Assembly: GCF_000698125.1 (NCBI RefSeq)
Contig: NZ_BAXA01000016.1
Location: forward strand, 1 to 64,000
DNA: 64,000 bases
Direction: 5' to 3'
DNA from: Geomicrobium sp. JCM 19038
GTDB lineage: Bacteria > Bacillota > Bacilli > Bacillales > Marinococcaceae
This document shows positions 8,615 through 17,731 of this stretch, one piece after another. The position numbers were made by a program, and so were the translations under genes. Numbering within the stretch: position 1 is the stretch's first letter; every line of letters begins with the position of its first letter. The notes under the pieces were generated by a model. The model was not told the DNA's origin. It searched no databases and saw nothing but the letters and a program-made list of their open reading frames with translations.

Positions 8615-9361
8615 TTACAATCCAATTAGTTCAGAAGGAATGCCTTCATAACCACTATGAAGCAACAGCTCGCTTACAGTAACAAATTCAAAGCCTTCTT
8701 TTTCTAATTGATCGAGGATTTTATCGAGTGCTTTTACAGTTTCAGATCGGTTGCCACCTGCATCATGGAACAAGACAATGTCACCTGGATGAGAGCCAGG
8801 AGCAACGTTGTTAATGATGTTGGCTACACCTGGTCGTTTCCAATCTCTTGAGTCTTGATGCCATGACCAAATAATCGTCCGGTATCCTTCATCTGCAGCT
8901 AATTTGATGAGCCGGTCATCATAATAGCCACCGACTGAGCGGAAGAAAACAGGGCGAATTCCTGTAGCAGCGATAATGGCTTGTTCGGTTTTTTCGAGTT
9001 GTTGAAGAAATAGATCATCAGAAATTCCTTGCATACCGACATGTTCATACGTATGATTCCCGATTTCGTGTCCTTCTTCGACCCCTCGTTGTAAAAGCTC
9101 TGGATACCTTTCTGCATGTTTACCGATTACGAAAAATGTTGCTTTTGCTTGATGTTTTTGAAGTACATCCATAATTAACGGTGTATACAAGGGATGTGGG
9201 CCATCATCGAATGTAATCGCAATTAATTTTCTTTCACTTGGAACATTCCAGACGATTTCACCAGAGTCTTGCCATTCTTCTTTTGACTTTGCTTGAACGT
9301 CATTGAAGCCACTCATAAACAAAAGAAGCAAACTACACAATGCAAAAAGAATCCTTTTCAT
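8615..9361 (-). CDS. Secreted polysaccharide deacetylase (NodB domain)
   Basis: 248 residues. A signal peptide of about 24 residues precedes a NodB domain with the metal/catalytic motif TFDDGPH, zinc-binding HEIGNHTYEH, SRDW and LFHDAGGNRSET. Such enzymes remove N-acetyl groups from peptidoglycan or chitin-like glycans outside the cell. The usual RxPxG motif reads RSVGGYYD, a departure at a conserved proline position. The start is supported by AGGAG seven bases upstream. Whether it is a PdaA/PdaB-type spore enzyme or a vegetative one cannot be said. Confidence 0.88.
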   Translation of the reverse strand: MKRILFALCSLLLLFMSGFNDVQAKSKEEWQDSGEIVWNVPSERKLIAITFDDGPHPLYTPLIMDVLQKHQAKATFFVIGKHAERYPELLQRGVEEGHEIGNHTYEHVGMQGISDDLFLQQLEKTEQAIIAATGIRPVFFRSVGGYYDDRLIKLAADEGYRTIIWSWHQDSRDWKRPGVANIINNVAPGSHPGDIVLFHDAGGNRSETVKALDKILDQLEKEGFEFVTVSELLLHSGYEGIPSELIGL

Positions 9362-9418
9362 AAGCGACTCCTTTCTTTACATCTCTAGCTTATCTTGCCT
9401 GATCTTCCTTAAATCATG

Positions 9419-9450
9419 CGAAAAAAAGCTACTCATCAACGATGAGTAGC
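9419..9450 (-). terminator. Rho-independent terminator of thiT
   Basis: Perfect 10-bp stem GCTACTCATC/GATGAGTAGC (9428-9450) with a run of A on the + strand (T-run on the minus strand), just downstream of the thiT stop. Confidence 0.9.
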
Positions 9451-9457
9451 AACAAAA

Positions 9458-10036
9458 TTATGAAGCAATCGGATTGTCTACTTTAGATGCAGGTAAAGCT
9501 TTCTTAAAGAAGCTCGGTTGTGCTTTACTAATTAAGAAAATGACTCCAAATGTAATAAGTGTCGCTGGAATAATATAAGATGCATTGTACACGATTGAAT
9601 AAATCCAAACGTTCCATCCTTCAGGCGTGTATGCACCAAACCAGATAACACCTGAAATAATGTGCACGAATAGGCGCAAGAAGCTTGCTACAAAAAGCCC
9701 AACGATTGCCCATTTCATCGCAAGTTCACCTTTATGATTACGTAGTGTAAACAGTCCTGCAAGCCCAACGACTGCAAAGGCAACGGGGTAATCCAATAGC
9801 GCCTGTACAGGGTGGAAGATCGACGAGCCTAGAACGAGCTTTAGCGTCCCGACAAGTAATCCGGTTGCTACACCGACTTTAACACCTCGACGAAATGCCA
9901 TAACAAAAATCGGCAACATCACAAGTGTTATTGATCCTCCCATTACCCAAGGACCGCTAAATTCAATACGATCAAGTATTAGTGCTAATGCAGTCATAAG
10001 AGCAATTTCGACCATGATTAACGTTCTTGTTTGCAC
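9458..10036 (-). CDS. thiT: Thiamine ECF transporter substrate-binding subunit ThiT
   Basis: 192-residue membrane protein with about six hydrophobic segments, matching ThiT/YuaJ in length. It binds thiamine and works with the shared ECF energising module (EcfAA'T), which is not in the window. The start is the GTG at 10036: it has AAAGGG eight bases upstream, whereas a longer reading would run into the riboswitch. A TPP riboswitch directly upstream both supports the function and shows the control: expression falls when thiamine pyrophosphate is plentiful. Confidence 0.92.
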   Translation of the reverse strand: MQTRTLIMVEIALMTALALILDRIEFSGPWVMGGSITLVMLPIFVMAFRRGVKVGVATGLLVGTLKLVLGSSIFHPVQALLDYPVAFAVVGLAGLFTLRNHKGELAMKWAIVGLFVASFLRLFVHIISGVIWFGAYTPEGWNVWIYSIVYNASYIIPATLITFGVIFLISKAQPSFFKKALPASKVDNPIAS

Positions 10037-10114
10037 AAAAATATCCCTTTCTGTATTTGCCACAGGGGGATGTAGGTAGGAGGTCCTAATAAAATAAATT
10101 ACACGAAGGACCGT

Positions 10115-10206
10115 TCCCACTTCCCTACGCTGGTATGACCCAGGTCAGGTTCGAAGAGTTAGGGCAATATGAGCCCCTCTCAGTCTTGCGACACCTCTAG
10201 TGGTTT
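10115..10206 (-). promoter_or_regulatory. TPP riboswitch (THI element)
   Basis: On the minus strand the conserved THI-box blocks appear in order: CACTAGAGGTG, CTGAGAGG, CCCTAACTCTTCGAACCTGA, CTGGGTCATACCAGCG and TAGGGAAGTG. It lies 80 bases upstream of thiT. A GGTCC/GGACC pairing at about 10083-10112, just ahead of the thiT leader RBS region, may form the switching stem. Confidence 0.96.
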
Positions 10207-10338
10207 GATTTACAATTTTCATTTTTATTATAGACTAAAGATACAAAAAAACCAATATCGTTTTACTGTGTAGAGCTTTTATAAAGATGAATGATCTTTT
10301 TCGTAGAGTACATAATGAGAAGGGACTGTCTAGAATAA

Positions 10339-10863
10339 ATGAACGTACACATTCGAGAGATTAAGCTAGAAGACGCAAAACAAGTCGCGCATGTACATGT
10401 AAGTAGTTGGAAAACGACGTATCCAGGAATCGTGCCTACTTCTTTTCTTAATCGCTTACAAGTAGATGAGAGGGCAACACTATGGGAAAGCAGAATTAAC
10501 GCAGGGATGGAAATGACCTATGTTGCAAGTAATGATCAAAATGAAATTATCGGATTCATTTCAATCGGAAGAAGTAAAAACGTTCAAGCACATGCACAAG
10601 TTTATGCTTTATACTTATTGGAAGACGTACAGCGAAAAGGAATTGGTAAGGCGTTGATGAAACGAGCGATGGAGGATTTTTATGAGCAAGGGTACCAATC
10701 GTTTGTCGTAGAAGCACTTGTTGAAAATCCTTCAATGGCTTTTTATCGTGCATTGCGGCCAATTCATTATTCGTTATCGACGTTTGTCATTCATAAACGA
10801 GAGATTAAAGAGTGGGTGATGACATTTTCTGTAGCGCGTGTGCGTCAGCAATTAGCAACGTAA
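10339..10863 (+). CDS. GNAT-family N-acetyltransferase
   Basis: 174 residues. The acetyl-CoA pyrophosphate-binding loop is RKGIGKALMKRA, preceded by the beta strand VYALYLLEDV. The N-terminus (IREIKLEDAKQVAHVHVSSWKTTYPGI) is typical of this widespread Bacillus subgroup. Acceptor unknown. After FYRAL one expects GGQ; a neighbouring frame reads GQFIIRYR here, and the normal frame resumes at FVIHKREIKEWV. A pair of compensating indels around 10755-10790 may have scrambled about a dozen residues. Confidence 0.82.
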   Translation: MNVHIREIKLEDAKQVAHVHVSSWKTTYPGIVPTSFLNRLQVDERATLWESRINAGMEMTYVASNDQNEIIGFISIGRSKNVQAHAQVYALYLLEDVQRKGIGKALMKRAMEDFYEQGYQSFVVEALVENPSMAFYRALRPIHYSLSTFVIHKREIKEWVMTFSVARVRQQLAT

Positions 10864-10904
10864 ATCATTGGAGATTGTCCTATACATTATGAGGAGGAGT
10901 AGGA

Positions 10905-12711
10905 ATGTATCAGCGCCAGAAACAAGAAGAGTGCCTTGTCGAGTTAAATCAAACAGCTAGAGGGGAAATGAAAGCAACGCTCGTCATTCAAAATGCAACA
11001 CTTGTTAGTGTAACGACAGGTGAGCTCCTTGAAGGAAGAGATGTTGCTGTTCATCAATCACGAATTGCCTATGTAGGAAAAGACGCTTCACATACGATCG
11101 GTGACGATACGCTCGTCATCGATGCGCAAGGAAAATACTTATCTCCAGGGTTTTTAGATGGACATTGTCATATTGAAAGTAGTCAGATTACGCCTACACA
11201 GTTTGCACGTGCCGTCTTATCAAAAGGGACTACGGGTGGATTCTTTGATGCCCATGAGATTACGAATGTGCTCGGACTTGAGGGATTAAAGTTAATGCTT
11301 GAAGAAGCACGACAAACGCCAATGGCCGCATACATGCAAGTCGCTTCTTGTGTCCCATCAACAGGACCGGAGTTTGAGACGAACGGTGCTGAGATTGGAC
11401 CTAATGAAGTTGCCGAAGCCTTTTCGTGGGGAGACGATATGGTTGCACTCGGTGAAGTGATGAACTTCCCAGGCGTTGTGTATGGTGACGAAAAGATGCT
11501 AGGTGAAATTCGTGAGACGTTGCTTGCAGGAAAAGTTGCTGACGGTCACTATACGTGGTCTGCAAGTGATGATGTGAAACTATCCGCTTATGTGAGCACG
11601 GGCATTAGTGGTGATCACGAGTGTACGACCGCAGAAGATGTAATTGAACGGATTCGTCTCGGTCAATACGCGAAATTACGTAGAGGTTCTGCGTGGCACG
11701 ATGTGGCAGAAACGATTAAAGCTTCACAGAACATAACATCAATACGAGAAGAATGGTACTCGTCACAGACGACCGAAGTCCAGAATCACTTGTTGATGAA
11801 GGTCACATTGACTTCGTGATCCGTCATGCGATAATGCAAGGCGTTCCTCCGGTTATTGCCATTCAAATGGCAACGATTAATACTGCAGAACGATTCGGTT
11901 TATCAAATGATGTCGGTGTCATTGCTCCTGGTCGCTATGCTGACATGGTCTTACTCGAAGGCTCTTTAAATGAAATTAATGTTGAAACGACAATTGCAGC
12001 AGGTACCGTTGTTGCTAAGAACAATGAAATGGTCGTTGATTTACCAGCATTCGATTGGCCACAATCAGCAATTCAATCAGTCAAGCTTGAGCGCACGGTA
12101 GAAGCTAAAGATTTCGAAATCAATGCTCCAGTTAGCGATGGAACCGTGACGGTTCGAACGATTGGCGTACGTGAAAATCATGTCGATACGAAAGAAAAGC
12201 ATGTTGATTTAAACATTCAAAAAAACAAACTCATATTGTCCGATGAAGTGTGTAAGATGTCTGTCATTGAACGACATGGTAAAAACGGTAATCAAGGGAT
12301 CGGGGTACTTTCTGGTGTTGGATTTAAACAACCAGTAGCGATGGCGATGACCGTTGCTCACGACTCCCATAACTTAATGGTCATTGGAAATGACGATGAG
12401 CTTATGGCAACTGTTGCAAATGAAGTGAGTGCAATGCAAGGTGGAATTGTCGTAAGACTCATGATGAAGAAACGGTACTCCCTTTACCAGTAGCTGGGTT
12501 AATGTCGGATGCACCATTCGAAGAAGTTGCAGCAAAATCAAAAGAAATTAGTGAACACTTAGCTAAAGCAGGTTGCACGATGAACTACGCATTTATGACC
12601 TTGTCGTTATTAGCACTTGTCGTCATTCCAGACATTCGTCTTTCAGATAAAGGGCTTGTTAGAATCGGTGAACAAGGGTTCGAAAAAGTATCGTTATTTG
12701 TAACGGATTGA
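10905..12711 (+). pseudogene. ade: Adenine deaminase (two frameshifts as written)
   Basis: Three successive frames together encode an adenine deaminase of about 602 residues (adenine to hypoxanthine plus ammonia, purine salvage). Frame 1 has the amidohydrolase metal site GFLDGHCHIES and SGDHECTT. Frame 2 (from about 11737) has MVLVTDDRSPESLVDEGH, APGRYADMVLLEG and the C-terminal adenine deaminase domain. Frame 3 (from 12463) has ETVLPLPVAGLMSDAPFEEV and MTLSLLALVVIPDIRLSDKG. Each junction is cured by adding one base, near 11735 and 12462. RBS GAGGAGGAG. The length agrees with Bacillus adenine deaminases once repaired. Confidence 0.9.
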
Positions 12712-12791
12712 GTTTCGGACAATGACATTGGTAGCAATTGCCGTATGCTTATAAAGATGTTACGTTTAAAGCAGTAATTGAGGTGATCACA

Positions 12792-12974
12792 ATGACCATT
12801 GATGAAGCAAAACAGCAGTTACAAATGTTAAAAGCCGATTATGCCCGTGTGCAAGGCGATCTAGAAAAGATCGAGTCCATCGGCGGGAATGTACGACCTG
12901 TTACGAGACAACTTAAACAACTGGAAGAAGAGATTCAAGTTGCTCGCCAAACGGTAAATGAATTAGAGCAGTAA
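12792..12974 (+). CDS. Small coiled-coil protein (SE1832 family-like)
   Basis: 60 residues, almost wholly heptad-patterned helix: an LKADYARVQGDLEKIESIGGNV core followed by a Leu/Glu-rich coil. It looks like the short SE1832-type proteins of Firmicutes, which have no known function. The ATG at 12792 has a GAGGTGAT RBS. A terminator follows. Confidence 0.65.
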   Translation: MTIDEAKQQLQMLKADYARVQGDLEKIESIGGNVRPVTRQLKQLEEEIQVARQTVNELEQ

Positions 12975-13021
12975 TAAATAACGTATATGGAATGACTGTC
13001 ACCTCGGGGACGTTCATTCTT

Positions 13022-13070
13022 AACTAAACAAGCTCATGCCTATCAATAAAAGGCACGAGCTTGTTTAGTT
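13022..13070. terminator. Bidirectional terminator
   Basis: Long stem AACTAAACAAGCTCATGCCT pairing with its near-complement at 13050-13069 (one mismatch), followed by TTTT. It separates the small coiled-coil gene from the minus-strand ABC ATPase gene, whose repaired stop lies within the stem. Confidence 0.85.
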
Positions 13071-14171
13071 TTCATAAGAGAGTTGTGTAATTCGTTGTTC
13101 GGTCTTGACATCAAAAAAAGTGAGCGTGTTTCATATCGACTTTGAGTTGAACCTGGTCACCTCGATTAAGGCGATGGGTCGGTTTTATAGTGACTCGTAG
13201 CTCATGTTGTTCGACTTGTGTATACATGACGGATTCAGAGCCTGTTAGTTCGATTAGATTTATCTTTGCATGAATGTGGGAAACTGAACGATCAGTCGAA
13301 TCGACCAAGTACACGTGTTCTGGACGAATGCCGAGTAAGATCTCTTTTCCAATGTAGTGTTGAAGCGATTGATAAATTTCTGTAGGAACTTTAATGAACG
13401 TTTCATTGCCTACTTGAAAGTAACCGTTATGCAATTTGCCCTGTACGACATTCATTGATGGTGAACCGATAAAGCTGCCAACGAAAATATTGTTTGGGCG
13501 AAGATAGACTTCAGAAGGTGTTCCGATTTGTTGGATGATGCCATCTTTCATTACGACAATTCGACTTGCCATCGTCATCGCCTCTGTTTGGTCATGTGTC
13601 ACGTAAATTGTCGTTGTTTTCAATTGATGGTGGATGTGCATAATTTCTGAGCGCATTTGTACACGTAATTTTGCATCTAAGTTTGAGAGAGGTTCATCCA
13701 TTAGGAAAACTTTCGGGTTTCTAACGATTGCACGGCCGAGAGCGACGCGCTGGCGTTGGCTCCAGATAAAGCTCTAGGTTTGCGATTTAAATAATCGTCG
13801 AGTCCGAGCAAGTAACTAGCAGAATGTACTCTTTGTTTAATCATATCTTTATTGAATTTTCTTAATTTTAGTCCGAATGCAATGTTATCAAACACGTTCA
13901 TGTGTGGGTATAGTGCGTAGTTTTGGAAGACCATAGCGATGTCACGGTCTTTAGGTGGCGCTTCGTTCATTAATAGATTGTCGATATAAAATGATCCTTC
14001 ACTAATGGTTTCTAGTCCTGCAATCATACGTAACGTTGTTGATTTTCCACATCCTGAAGGGCCAACAAGAACGATGAATTCTTCATCTTGTACATGTAAA
14101 TTAAAGTCTTTGACAACAGGAAGATCATTCTCGTAATACTTGTACAAATGTTCTAATGCGATCTTTGTCAT
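13065..14171 (-). pseudogene. msmX: Sugar ABC transporter ATPase, MsmX/UgpC type (two indels as written)
   Basis: Walker A GPSGCGKSTTL (about residue 40), Q-loop FQNYALYPHM, Walker B FLMDEPLSNLDAK, H-loop VTHDQTEAM and a C-terminal TOBE/regulatory region (GIRPEHVYL). The signature LSGGQRQRVALGRAI is broken by one missing base at 13758-13763. At the 3' end a T-run of seven instead of six (13113-13119) makes an early stop; with six the protein continues DVKTEQRITQLSYEN to a stop at 13065. The repaired length is about 368 residues, as for MsmX. This ATPase powers several sugar ABC importers; no permease genes are adjacent. RBS GGGAGGA. Confidence 0.88.
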
Positions 14172-14300
14172 TGTTGATTCCTCCCTTTTATAGAATACAT
14201 TCAGTGTAATCGTATTTATAGTAACAACCTAGTTAAAACGATGTAAAGTTCGTAAAGAGAAGCTTACGAGTAGACGGATAAATGTTCGTCCATAAGAAAA

Positions 14301-14325
14301 AACCTGGTCTTAAAAGAGCCAGGTT
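14301..14325 (-). terminator. Terminator of the HAD phosphatase gene
   Basis: AACCTGG/CCAGGTT stem around an 11-base loop, with an A-run on the + side (T-run on the minus strand). It overlaps the last bases of the coding region. Confidence 0.75.
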
Positions 14326-15189
14326 CTAAGAAAGTATAAGGCGTTGAATGGCTTTGGCGACCCCATCTTCATTATGATGCACCGTCGTCTCATCTGTAAT
14401 GCTTTTAATGTAATCGTCAGCATTTCCCATAGCAATGCTAAGGCCAGCAGCCTCAAACATCGGGACATCATTGTAATTGTCACCAATTGCAATGGTATGT
14501 TGTTGCTCAATCTTTAAGTGATTAGCCATAAACCGAATACCGCGACCTTTGTCTACATCAGGGGGCATAATTTCAAGGTTGTCTGTACCCGATGTTGTGA
14601 ATTCGATATGGGGATGGCCTTCCCATGCATTCTTAATATCCTCGAGCTTTTCTGGAAACAGTGATAAAACGAGGAACTTATAAGGAATAAATGAATGCTT
14701 AGGAATGTCTTCAGGTGATGGTAATAAATTTAGACCCATCATTTGAATTTGACGATCGGCTTGTGTACGAATCGCTTGCTTAAGCTTCGTTGCATCTGAG
14801 TGAGACTCACCGTATGCTTCAAGGTCATTCAAAAAGAACTGATACGCATCTTTCGTAGCATAATGACCTTCAGACGTTCCTAAGTGAAAGTAGAATTCAT
14901 GATCGTTAAGCCAATGAGCAACTTTCGTTGCAGTTTGAACATCCATACTAAATCGTTCAAGGATATTCCCATCTTTGTCAGCGATCACAGCTCCATTTCC
15001 ACAAACGAAGCCGTCTGCGGCAATGCCAGCATCAGCGACAATATTCATCGCATCTGTCAAACTTCTACCTGTTGAAATGACAAACTTATGGTCTTTCTGA
15101 AGTTCTTTAATTGTCTCTGAAGTCGTTTCCGAAATGTGTCGATCAGAGTGAAGCAGCGTTCCATCCATATCAATTGCTACCATTTTCAT
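14326..15189 (-). CDS. Cof-type HAD-superfamily phosphatase
   Basis: About 287 residues. HAD motif I is AIDMDGTLL with nucleophile Asp and acid/base Asp, motif II STGRS, motif III Lys in the PDVDKGRGIRF region, and motif IV GDNYNDVPMFEAAG. The large C2 cap marks the Cof/YkrA group, which dephosphorylates sugar phosphates, FMN or similar. The ATG at 15189 is preferred because AGGTGA is correctly spaced; a GTG lies three codons earlier. It starts ten bases after the stop of the RsbR-like gene and is probably co-transcribed with it. Confidence 0.88.
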   Translation of the reverse strand: MKMVAIDMDGTLLHSDRHISETTSETIKELQKDHKFVISTGRSLTDAMNIVADAGIAADGFVCGNGAVIADKDGNILERFSMDVQTATKVAHWLNDHEFYFHLGTSEGHYATKDAYQFFLNDLEAYGESHSDATKLKQAIRTQADRQIQMMGLNLLPSPEDIPKHSFIPYKFLVLSLFPEKLEDIKNAWEGHPHIEFTTSGTDNLEIMPPDVDKGRGIRFMANHLKIEQQHTIAIGDNYNDVPMFEAAGLSIAMGNADDYIKSITDETTVHHNEDGVAKAIQRLILS

Positions 15190-15198
15190 TGACTTCAC

Positions 15199-16050
15199 CT
15201 ACTTATCTTGATGTCGGTTCTCTTCTAAATTGTAACGGTTTTCGTCTAATTTTGCAGGCTCTATGGATTGGAGGGCTTGTTCAAGTGTTAAGTAAGTACG
15301 TGTGTTTTTGAACCGGATACCAAGTCGTACGATTGTTTGTGAAAGCTCAGGGCGCATTCCAGACAGTACGACTATAATGCCGAGTAGGCGTAAGGCTTGA
15401 ATAAGGTTTGATAGGTTTTGAGCGAACCAAGTATTTATTGAGTTAATTCCTGATAGGTCAATAACAATGCAAGTCAGGCTTAACTCGGTCGCTCGGTTTA
15501 AAGTTTGGTTTTGTAAGTAAGTGGAACGTTCATCGTCAAGATCGCCGATAATCGGCAGAACGGCAACTCCTTTCCAAACTGGAACGAGAGGAATTGATAC
15601 GGCATACATTTCTTTACGAGTAAGTTCAATCGTCTGTACTTGAAAACTCATGTATTGACGGCAGACGCTTTCGAATAGTCCTTCCCATCTAGATGCAACA
15701 TCAATAATTAGTTCAAACGCTTGCCTTGAAGATAGAATATTCATTTCGACTTTTTTTACGAGCAATTGTTGAAAGGCAGTCCGAAAAGAACGGAATAATA
15801 ATAACAAGTGATCTGATGTAAATCGTTTACCTATACAGAAGTTCACGAATTGGCTTGACCATTGATCAAGGTCGATAGAAGTTGAGCCTATTATAATGTT
15901 GAACCAGTCTGTGGCGTACGGTTTAATTAAATCCCGAAATTCATCAAGGTCTCCTTGGTTATGTGAATGGAATTCATGTAACGTATCCTCGTACCATTCA
16001 TCTAAATGGTCACGTAACGTAATTAATGAATACTTTGATTGGTCTTCCAA
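15199..16050 (-). CDS. RsbR-family STAS-domain protein (orphan stressosome subunit)
   Basis: 283 residues. A divergent N-terminal globin-like sensory domain (to about residue 150) is followed by a STAS domain with PVWKGVAVLPIIGDLDDER, IVIDLSGI and LSGMRPELSQTIVRLGI. The layout matches RsbR paralogues, which build the stressosome with RsbS and hold RsbT. It lies far from the sigma-B locus at 28-33 kb in this window and is paired with a HAD phosphatase. The DITG motif of RsbRA reads DLSG here, putting Ser at a normally Thr position, so its phosphorylation may differ. RBS GGGGGAAG. Confidence 0.82.
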   Translation of the reverse strand: MEDQSKYSLITLRDHLDEWYEDTLHEFHSHNQGDLDEFRDLIKPYATDWFNIIIGSTSIDLDQWSSQFVNFCIGKRFTSDHLLLLFRSFRTAFQQLLVKKVEMNILSSRQAFELIIDVASRWEGLFESVCRQYMSFQVQTIELTRKEMYAVSIPLVPVWKGVAVLPIIGDLDDERSTYLQNQTLNRATELSLTCIVIDLSGINSINTWFAQNLSNLIQALRLLGIIVVLSGMRPELSQTIVRLGIRFKNTRTYLTLEQALQSIEPAKLDENRYNLEENRHQDK

Positions 16051-16304
16051 GATGTCTTCCCCCCTAATCAGAACAAAATATCATTATGAACGGTTCCCTA
16101 TATCTATTGCGTTTAAACATATTTTGAGGAAGTTACTGGCTTTGTGGTAAAAATGTCTAGGAATTACGTTGGAATTTATAGAAAACTATAACCATTGTGG
16201 GAAAGTTTCAAAAGAACTGACAAAGCGCATATTTGTTTGTTAGAGTGGGTATTAATCAAGTAAGCAACAACAAAACGCAACTATTTTAAGGAGGAGAATA
16301 TACA

Positions 16305-16463
16305 ATGAACAAAAAACTATTGTACGGAATGCTCTCTGGAGTTTTTGCGGTAGGTATGCTTGCAGCATGTGGTGGAGATATGGAAGGTGAAGATCCACTA
16401 GGTGAAGACCCAGCAGGTGAAGATCCAGCAGGTGAAGTTGAAGATACGGAAGATGATCTATAA
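16305..16463 (+). CDS. Small acidic lipoprotein
   Basis: 52 residues. A signal peptide with lipobox LAAC (Cys22) is followed by GGDMEG and then tandem GEDPAGEDPAGE repeats and an Asp/Glu tail. The mature part is only about 30 residues, highly acidic and probably disordered on the outer face of the membrane. RBS AAGGAGGAG, good start, and a strong terminator immediately after. No family recognised. The acidity and the AACGG leader resemble the larger lipoproteins in this window. Confidence 0.75.
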   Translation: MNKKLLYGMLSGVFAVGMLAACGGDMEGEDPLGEDPAGEDPAGEVEDTEDDL

Positions 16464-16496
16464 AAAAAAGTGGTGCGACGCACCGCTTTTTTTATG
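16464..16496 (+). terminator. Rho-independent terminator
   Basis: A-run, then AGTGGTGC/GCACCGCT hairpin with a three-base loop and seven T, directly after the small lipoprotein stop. Symmetric enough to act both ways. Confidence 0.9.
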
Positions 16497-16778
16497 CCTA
16501 AATGAAGAAAACTCATGAAGATTGACGATAGATAGCAACAATAATTATAAAACGCGGGCGCAAAATATAGGGATTTTTATCCAATCCCTGTAATTGGATT
16601 GTTACACAATTTAATGGAATGTAATTGGTAATATTATGTCACTGACACGAATGAAATCTCTATGAAATGTTGCTACGTATATTTCCTTTTCATACCTGAT
16701 ATTGCCAGAGGAAAACCTGATATAGACCCTTTTCAACTCCGTATACACTCGGCATAATGAGTGTCGGAGGTGGAAGAA
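16497..16778. other. Intergenic stretch with one inverted repeat
   Basis: About 280 AT-rich bases between the small lipoprotein terminator and the CAP-domain gene. The only structure seen is ATCCAAT-N7-ATTGGAT at 16579-16599, which could be an operator. No credible open frame. Confidence 0.5.
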
Positions 16779-17690
16779 ATGAAAAAATACTTATTCGCTT
16801 TATCCGCATTTCTACTTGTACCTACGGGTGCACTTGCTCAAACTGAGGAGCAGCCTAAAACGCAAAGTTTGGATCATCATAAAAACGTCATCGTGTACAA
16901 GGCTGGTCTTTGGAATGGTGAATGGAAGACGTACTCAAACTCTCATTCTATGAAAGAGTTAGAAGAGTTTGCAGCGTATTTAAGAGATCAATACAACATC
17001 TATTGCCCGCCGCTTCAAGATGAATTAGAAGAAGCACCAGAAGTGGACGAGCCAACTGAAGGTAACGAAGAAGAAGCACCAGTTGTGGACGAGCCAACTG
17101 AAGGTAACGAAGAAGAAACACCAGAAGTGGACGAGCCAACTGAAGGTAACGAAGAAGAAGCACCGGAAGTGGACGAGCCAACTGAAGGTAACGAAGAAGA
17201 AGCGCCAGTTGTAGACGAGCCAACTGAAGGTAACGAAGAAGAAGCACCAGAAGTAGATGAGCCAGAAGAGAATGAAGGATCTGATCAAGATCAATCCGTC
17301 GACCAACATGCATTTGTTCAAGAGGTAATTGACCTTACGAACGATGAGCGTACGTCTCGTGGGCTTTCACCACTTGAAGCAGACACGCAATTAAACGAAG
17401 TTGCAACAGTGAAATCAGAAGACATGAGAGACAATAACTACTTCTCTCACGATAGCCCAACTTATGGGTCACCATTTGACATGATGAACCATTATGGTGT
17501 TGAGTACCGCGGAGCAGGTGAGAACATTGCTGCGGGTCAACGTTCACCAGAAGAAGTCGTCAACGGTTGGATGAATTCTCAAGGGCACCGAGAAAACATC
17601 TTAAATGCTGACTACACACACATTGGTGTTGGATATGCTGAAGGTGGAAGTTACGGTTCTTACTGGACACAGATGTTTAACACGAAATAA
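16779..17690 (+). CDS. Secreted CAP/SCP-domain protein with acidic tandem repeats (YkwD-like)
   Basis: 303 residues: signal peptide (LLVPTGALAQ), a short N-terminal domain, six copies of a 14-residue acidic repeat (EEEAPEVDEPTEGN and variants), then a CAP domain from about residue 180 with LTNDERTSRGLSPL, YFSHDSPTYGSPFDM, GENIAAGQRSPEEVV and WMNSQGHRENIL. Bacterial CAP proteins of the YkwD/YlbC group are secreted and of uncertain activity. The acidic repeats probably act as an extended wall-spanning linker. ATG 16779 has GGAGG upstream. A terminator follows. Confidence 0.88.
   Translation: MKKYLFALSAFLLVPTGALAQTEEQPKTQSLDHHKNVIVYKAGLWNGEWKTYSNSHSMKELEEFAAYLRDQYNIYCPPLQDELEEAPEVDEPTEGNEEEAPVVDEPTEGNEEETPEVDEPTEGNEEEAPEVDEPTEGNEEEAPVVDEPTEGNEEEAPEVDEPEENEGSDQDQSVDQHAFVQEVIDLTNDERTSRGLSPLEADTQLNEVATVKSEDMRDNNYFSHDSPTYGSPFDMMNHYGVEYRGAGENIAAGQRSPEEVVNGWMNSQGHRENILNADYTHIGVGYAEGGSYGSYWTQMFNTK
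17028..17271 (+). repeat. 42-bp in-frame tandem repeat, about six copies
   Basis: The unit encodes EEAPEVDEPTEGNE with Ala/Thr and Glu/Val variation at two positions. Copies are near identical at the DNA level, so copy number may vary between strains or be collapsed in assembly. Confidence 0.9.
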
Positions 17691-17696
17691 ATAATG

Positions 17697-17727
17697 AAAC
17701 CCGAAGCCAAGCGGCTTCGGGTTTTTT
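17697..17727. terminator. Bidirectional terminator
   Basis: CCCGAAGCC/GGCTTCGGG with a four-base loop, followed by six T. It sits between the convergent CAP-protein and YqfA-like genes. Confidence 0.93.
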
Positions 17728-17731
17728 GTAC

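Noticed and set aside
10037-10120. A longer ThiT start 28 codons upstream
   Set aside because: It would have the TPP riboswitch encode protein, has no RBS, and the extra residues are not ThiT-like. The GTG at 10036 fits family length and RBS spacing.
17025-17321. Two long minus-strand frames full of repeated FVTFSWLVH or LLRYLQLAR units
   Set aside because: They are the reverse complement of the acidic tandem repeats in the CAP-domain gene, with no RBS or independent support.
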